This document shows positions 60,069 to 64,000 of a stretch of DNA of 64,000 nt, in pieces; the stretch's first letter is position 1; every line of letters starts with the position of its first letter. The notes below the pieces were generated by a model. The model saw only the letters and a program-made list of their open reading frames with translations, made no database searches and was not told the origin of the DNA. Source of the stretch: Lutjanus erythropterus (taxonomy: Eukaryota > Chordata > Actinopteri > Lutjaniformes > Lutjanidae); assembly GCA_020091685.1 (NCBI GenBank), contig CM034594.1:39781594-39845593 (forward strand), given 5' to 3'. The translations under genes were made by a program, and so were the position numbers.

Positions 60069-63000
60069 TTAGTCATAGGTAACCTCACTGTTATGGCATT
60101 CAGTGAAATATCTCCATAGAATGTTTTGTCACAAAATGTGTTTCTCACTGAGACGATGTACTGTAATATCTTTGGTGATCTTTTGGTAAAGCTGGGTCAA
60201 GAACCACACAAATCCGCAAGCTCAAATTTCATTTGCTCTGGCAGACACTTCTGGCCCCACCTCCCGTTCAGACAGATTTCCACCTGATCAGGTTTGATGC
60301 GATGACTGTAAAAAGGAATGCATCTTTATTGGCTGTTGAGACACAACCAAGATGGCTGCAGCCTGTGGAACTGTCTTTGTTGAATCCACCATCAGTATTA
60401 ATGAACTTTCATGTAGCACTGTCATCAGGTCAAAATTTTAATTTATCCAATAAACTTTGGTTCATGGACAAGTATTAGCAAACATAATGGCTGTACTTTG
60501 TGCTAATTAGCAAATGTTTGTATGCTAACATGATTAACACCATTACCTGCATATCATAAGCCTATTAAAATGATTACTGTGAGCATGTAAGTATGCTTAC
60601 TTTAGCATTTAGCTCAAAGCTCCCCTGTGTCTCAGTACAGCCTTACAAAGCTGCTAGCATGGCTGTGGACTTATAGTCAGACATTGTTGTAGCTGAAAGT
60701 AATTTGATAAATTAAAGGACCAATTTGTAGAATTCAGTGGAATCTAGTGGAGAGTAGAGTTGGGTACTGGACTTAGTGCTTTCAATGGTACCAAAAGAAT
60801 TACATTGGTACTGCCAAATTCAAAGTACCAGTTCACATCAAATCAATCAGTGCCAAATGTCTATACCTAGGACTGCATGTGAAAATGCAAAGCTGGCAAG
60901 GGTAACATGTTTAATAAAGCACAAACCATCTAAAAGCTAAAGAGTGCACTAAAGAGTGGATAAGTTGTTGTTGTTGGAGTTAACTGGGTTTTTTACTGAT
61001 GCAGTATCATCCCTGGTTAAAATCTTATATTTGTCAAGTGAAACACATCCTCAGTTGGATTTATGTCAGGCGACTTAACCAGTAAAGCACATTCCACTTT
61101 GTGACATCTTTTTGTCCCTGGGTTTTTGGTTGCAGTATTACATATTCAAAGTCTTTATCCTGCTAGAAGAATAAATGTCATCCAATGATGTGTGACATTT
61201 GTGAGGATTTAGGCAGATAATTACAACTATAATTACAACTATTTCTGGATTCTTCCTGCCTCTGCAGTCATCACATTATCAACAAAGACAGAAGCAGTGG
61301 CAAACATCTGTGCAAGCAATGACAGAATAAAGAGCACGGCTCACAGAGCAAATGAGCATACTTGCCCGATTTTCATTACCCCTCCCTGTTTCCTCCCGAG
61401 ATCCCAATTCTCTTGTATTTCAAACCTTTTTTCCCCTTTTTGTCCTTTTCATTATCACAACCTGTGTGTAAGCTCTACATGACATGTAATCCAAAAGTCT
61501 ACCGTTTCCACCCAGACAACAATACAATTACACCAAAACTATCGTCCAATAAAGAATTCCTGTTTCTTCAGGACAGTTTTAAAAGTAAGGAGCATGTATT
61601 TTGTAAAATCTGCTGCGTCAGTTTTCTTTTAGGGAGAAGGGCAAAAAATAAAAAAATGAATTAAAAAAAAACTGATGAATATTAGTTTATGCCAAATATT
61701 TACATAAGTTCACACTTGATAGACAGATTATTCTGTATTCTTTCTCAAGAATTAAGTGAACAACATAAAAATGCTGTTGCAGTGTACTTACTATTTTGTT
61801 GTTTTCATTCTTTTAAAGTCACTAGAATGCAGATAAGAAAGCCTCTGAAACTCAAGTTTTTGGTAGTGAAAACCTCCCTGTTTTGAGGTCTCAAGGTTGG
61901 CAAATATAAATGAGGAGTTTCTTTCATTCCCAGTAAAGGTTAACTCAACTCTTTTTTAATGTATTTTCCGGCAAAAGGTTCAGTTCATGAGCCTCAGCAG
62001 TGCTTCACTGTCAATAGATCCACAGATAGGCGGATAAAGAGACAGAGTGCTGTTTCCTCTTAATGTCTGCATAGTGCTGATGATGCAGAGACAGTGGTGA
62101 GTAACAGCATGTCTCGGTAGTGTGTGTGTGTGTGTGTGTGGAAACCCTGCTGCCTGGTAGGTATGCTCCAGCTCAATATCACTTACTGTATGATAAAGAC
62201 ATTTGTAGTCAGGCCTCTCAGGTGTGAACAAATCATCTGTGTCTCTTATGAATTATAATCCAGTTAGTTGTTGCCTGGATTATATTCACAAGCTTTTTGT
62301 TTTTTTGTCTGGTTTAGGAAGCAGTGTGATGTACTTATACTTCAAAGCACCAAAAAAATACATATTAAAAATTCAAAACCAGTGTATCTTTCCAGAAATC
62401 ATGACCTGATTACCCAAGATAATTCACAGACCTTGTTGTGGGCAGGTTCTTGTGACGTCACAAGATGTAAACATTAATGGTGTCCCTCTTGGCTAAGCTG
62501 AAACCTCTCACCTATGAGCAGATGCACGCTTCCTTCTGTGTCATGATACCATTATGTCCAGGGGTGTCCAGTTGTTAGACTCATCTTAATTTTGCTCATA
62601 GATTAGTGTAGCACAAGTTGGAGAATTTCACAAAAATAAAGGTTGACTAACTATAAACCAAAAACATTAGACACCTTGCCCTCAGGCTGACTCAGGCTTA
62701 AGACACATGTTACCATGGTAACAATCAGTGTCACCAATTGATCAGTACTACCCAACAACAAAAAAGAGGAAAACATGGTTATTAATTTGTGGTTTGCTAA
62801 CATTATTATGGAGAGAGCAATGAGAAGGGAGAGAGTTTTTAGAGACCGTAGTAACCCACTGGAAATTCTCTTCACCTTTCTTTGCATCTTGTACCATATT
62901 TTTATATCTTTTTGAACATCTCTGATGCTGCAGCAGATGGATTAATACTGTTTACTGTCACTGCAGTATTTTAATTGTTACACTCTTTGCTGAACTTTTC

Positions 63001-63359
63001 AAGTAAAATATCTCTGTAACTGTTGAATTCCTCCAAAAGACACAACATTTCTGCTGGGGTAAAGACAGCACTCTGTCAGCCCTCTTTTTTTAATTTTGAA
63101 AAAGGTCTTCATTTACCCAGAATTCATTATGACATAGTCCCATTTAAGACAGCCAAGAACTAAACTGCTTTGTGAAACAGATAAATTTAGACGTCTAACT
63201 GAAGTATAACTACCTGTTATATCTAAGCCAAAGTCAAAGTCCCGGCCCCAGGATGTTGAAGGAGACTCAACGATTTCGGTTGAAACAGGCTCTGTTAGTC
63301 TGGTGTGAAAACTGTCAACTAAAGTGCAGTCCAAGTGAACAAACGGTCTAAGACCGTTA
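60069..63359. other. No gene recognised; scattered repeat fragments
   Basis: It includes a (GT)n run at 62120-62140. A fragment at 60714-60760 (TTTGTAGAATTCAGTGGAAT) resembles the end of the family at 18588-20665. A fragment at 62335-62460 shares GATAATTCACAGACCTTGTT-like sequence with the MITE at 51344-52328. Confidence 0.5.
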
Positions 63360-63408
63360 TATGTATATATATGTATATATACACACACATATATATGGGG
63401 GGGGGGGG

Positions 63409-63577
63409 CATTTTATGCCTTTAATGACAGGACACATGACAGGAAATGGGGAGAGAGTTGAGGAATGACACGCAGCAAAGGGCCGTGGGTGGGAGTTGAA
63501 CCCACAGCCCCTGCAGACGACTCACAGCCTCCGTACATGGGGCGCACGCTCTACCAACTCAGCTACCCAAGTGCCCC
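63409..63577 (-). mobile_element. tRNA-headed SINE
   Basis: On the minus strand it starts GGGGCACTTGGGTAGCTGAG. It has an A box (TAGCTGAGTTGGTAGAGCG) and a B box (GGGTTCAACTCCC), and continues into the fish SINE body (GGCCCTTTGCTGCGTGTCAT, CTCTCTCCCCATTTCCTGTC) and tail. The tRNA-like head cannot fold as a full tRNA and has a non-tRNA body, so it is a retroposon. The tail abuts a TA/CA/G low-complexity run at 63360-63408. Confidence 0.88.
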
Positions 63578-64000
63578 GTATGTCAGTTCATTAAGTCAGT
63601 TAAAACTGTGACAGCGATCCCTCAGTAATAAGCCCTGAAACATTACAGTACAAGATGCTTCCTTTTTGTCCTTCGCCACGTACCTTTTAGTCAGTATTCA
63701 TAACATGTAGGGATTTGCAGTCAAATAATACTAATAATGCTTATGATGAGTTATTTCTCCGTGAGCTCTTTGTGTCACCAAAGATAACTAAATATACATT
63801 TCAGGAGCATTCAAGTGCTGCAAAAACATTTGTCAGTCAACAAAATTTTGATTTCCCCACTTGGGTCCTAATGATGTTCGATGAAAGTCGCCGAACCTGT
63901 CAATGAATTACCTATCTGTATAACTTTGTGTTTACTCCTCTTGGTTTGTTTGTAAAAAGTCAATATGAACAGGAGTAATGTATCATTTTTGGGCGGGGGG

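Noticed and set aside
63409-63577. A possible tRNA gene
   Set aside because: The A and B boxes are present but the body is that of a fish SINE, and no full cloverleaf with paired acceptor stem can be drawn.
1-64000. Endogenous retrovirus, LTR or Polinton remains
   Set aside because: I looked for LTR pairs, gag/pol or capsid-like frames and saw none. The reverse transcriptase fragments are LINEs of L1 and L2 type.

Overview
This window is animal DNA, and the repeats and genes point to a teleost fish. It holds spliced vertebrate genes with GT-AG introns, a dense load of fish-type cut-and-paste DNA transposons (PIF/Harbinger, pogo-like, hAT and their short non-autonomous relatives), LINEs of the L1 and L2 groups and a tRNA-headed SINE. 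There is no bacterial or viral organisation.

Region 1 (1 to about 25 kb) is a nest of transposons. Two Harbinger elements lie in opposite orientation. The left one is decayed and runs off the window edge. The right one (4095-8415) looks whole, with matching ends, a TAA target duplication, and open reading frames for both the DDE nuclease and its Myb-like partner. Next comes a broken pogo-like transposase gene whose last exon resembles a PHD finger. Its 3' part is split by a 2.8 kb inverted-repeat element that carries its own PHD-finger gene fragment and has YY1- and ETS-like sites in its ends. Then follow a duplicated repeat with a nested MITE, a 2.1 kb inverted-repeat element, an exon resembling a single-strand-binding OB fold, a hAT 5' end, two head-on unidentified coding fragments, an L2-like LINE tail and a short hAT element.

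Region 2 (25.5 to 31 kb) starts with a 500-base assembly gap. It contains four exons encoding the C-terminal receptor-binding domain of an alpha-2-macroglobulin-like protein on the + strand. The rest of that gene is not visible.

Region 3 (31 to 58 kb) is one complete host gene on the - strand, abcg4, an ABC half-transporter of the sterol/lipid group. Fourteen coding exons join with matching phases into 650 codons. Its introns hold many insertions: several hAT-type MITEs with 8-bp duplications, one nested in another; an L1-type LINE with a 14-bp duplication inside a minisatellite; and two copies of one MITE facing each other in intron 1.

Region 4 (58 to 64 kb) lies upstream of abcg4. It holds only repeats (a MITE, microsatellites, a SINE) and no gene that I can recognise. 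The macroglobulin-like gene and abcg4 converge tail to tail. No functional link between them is visible.
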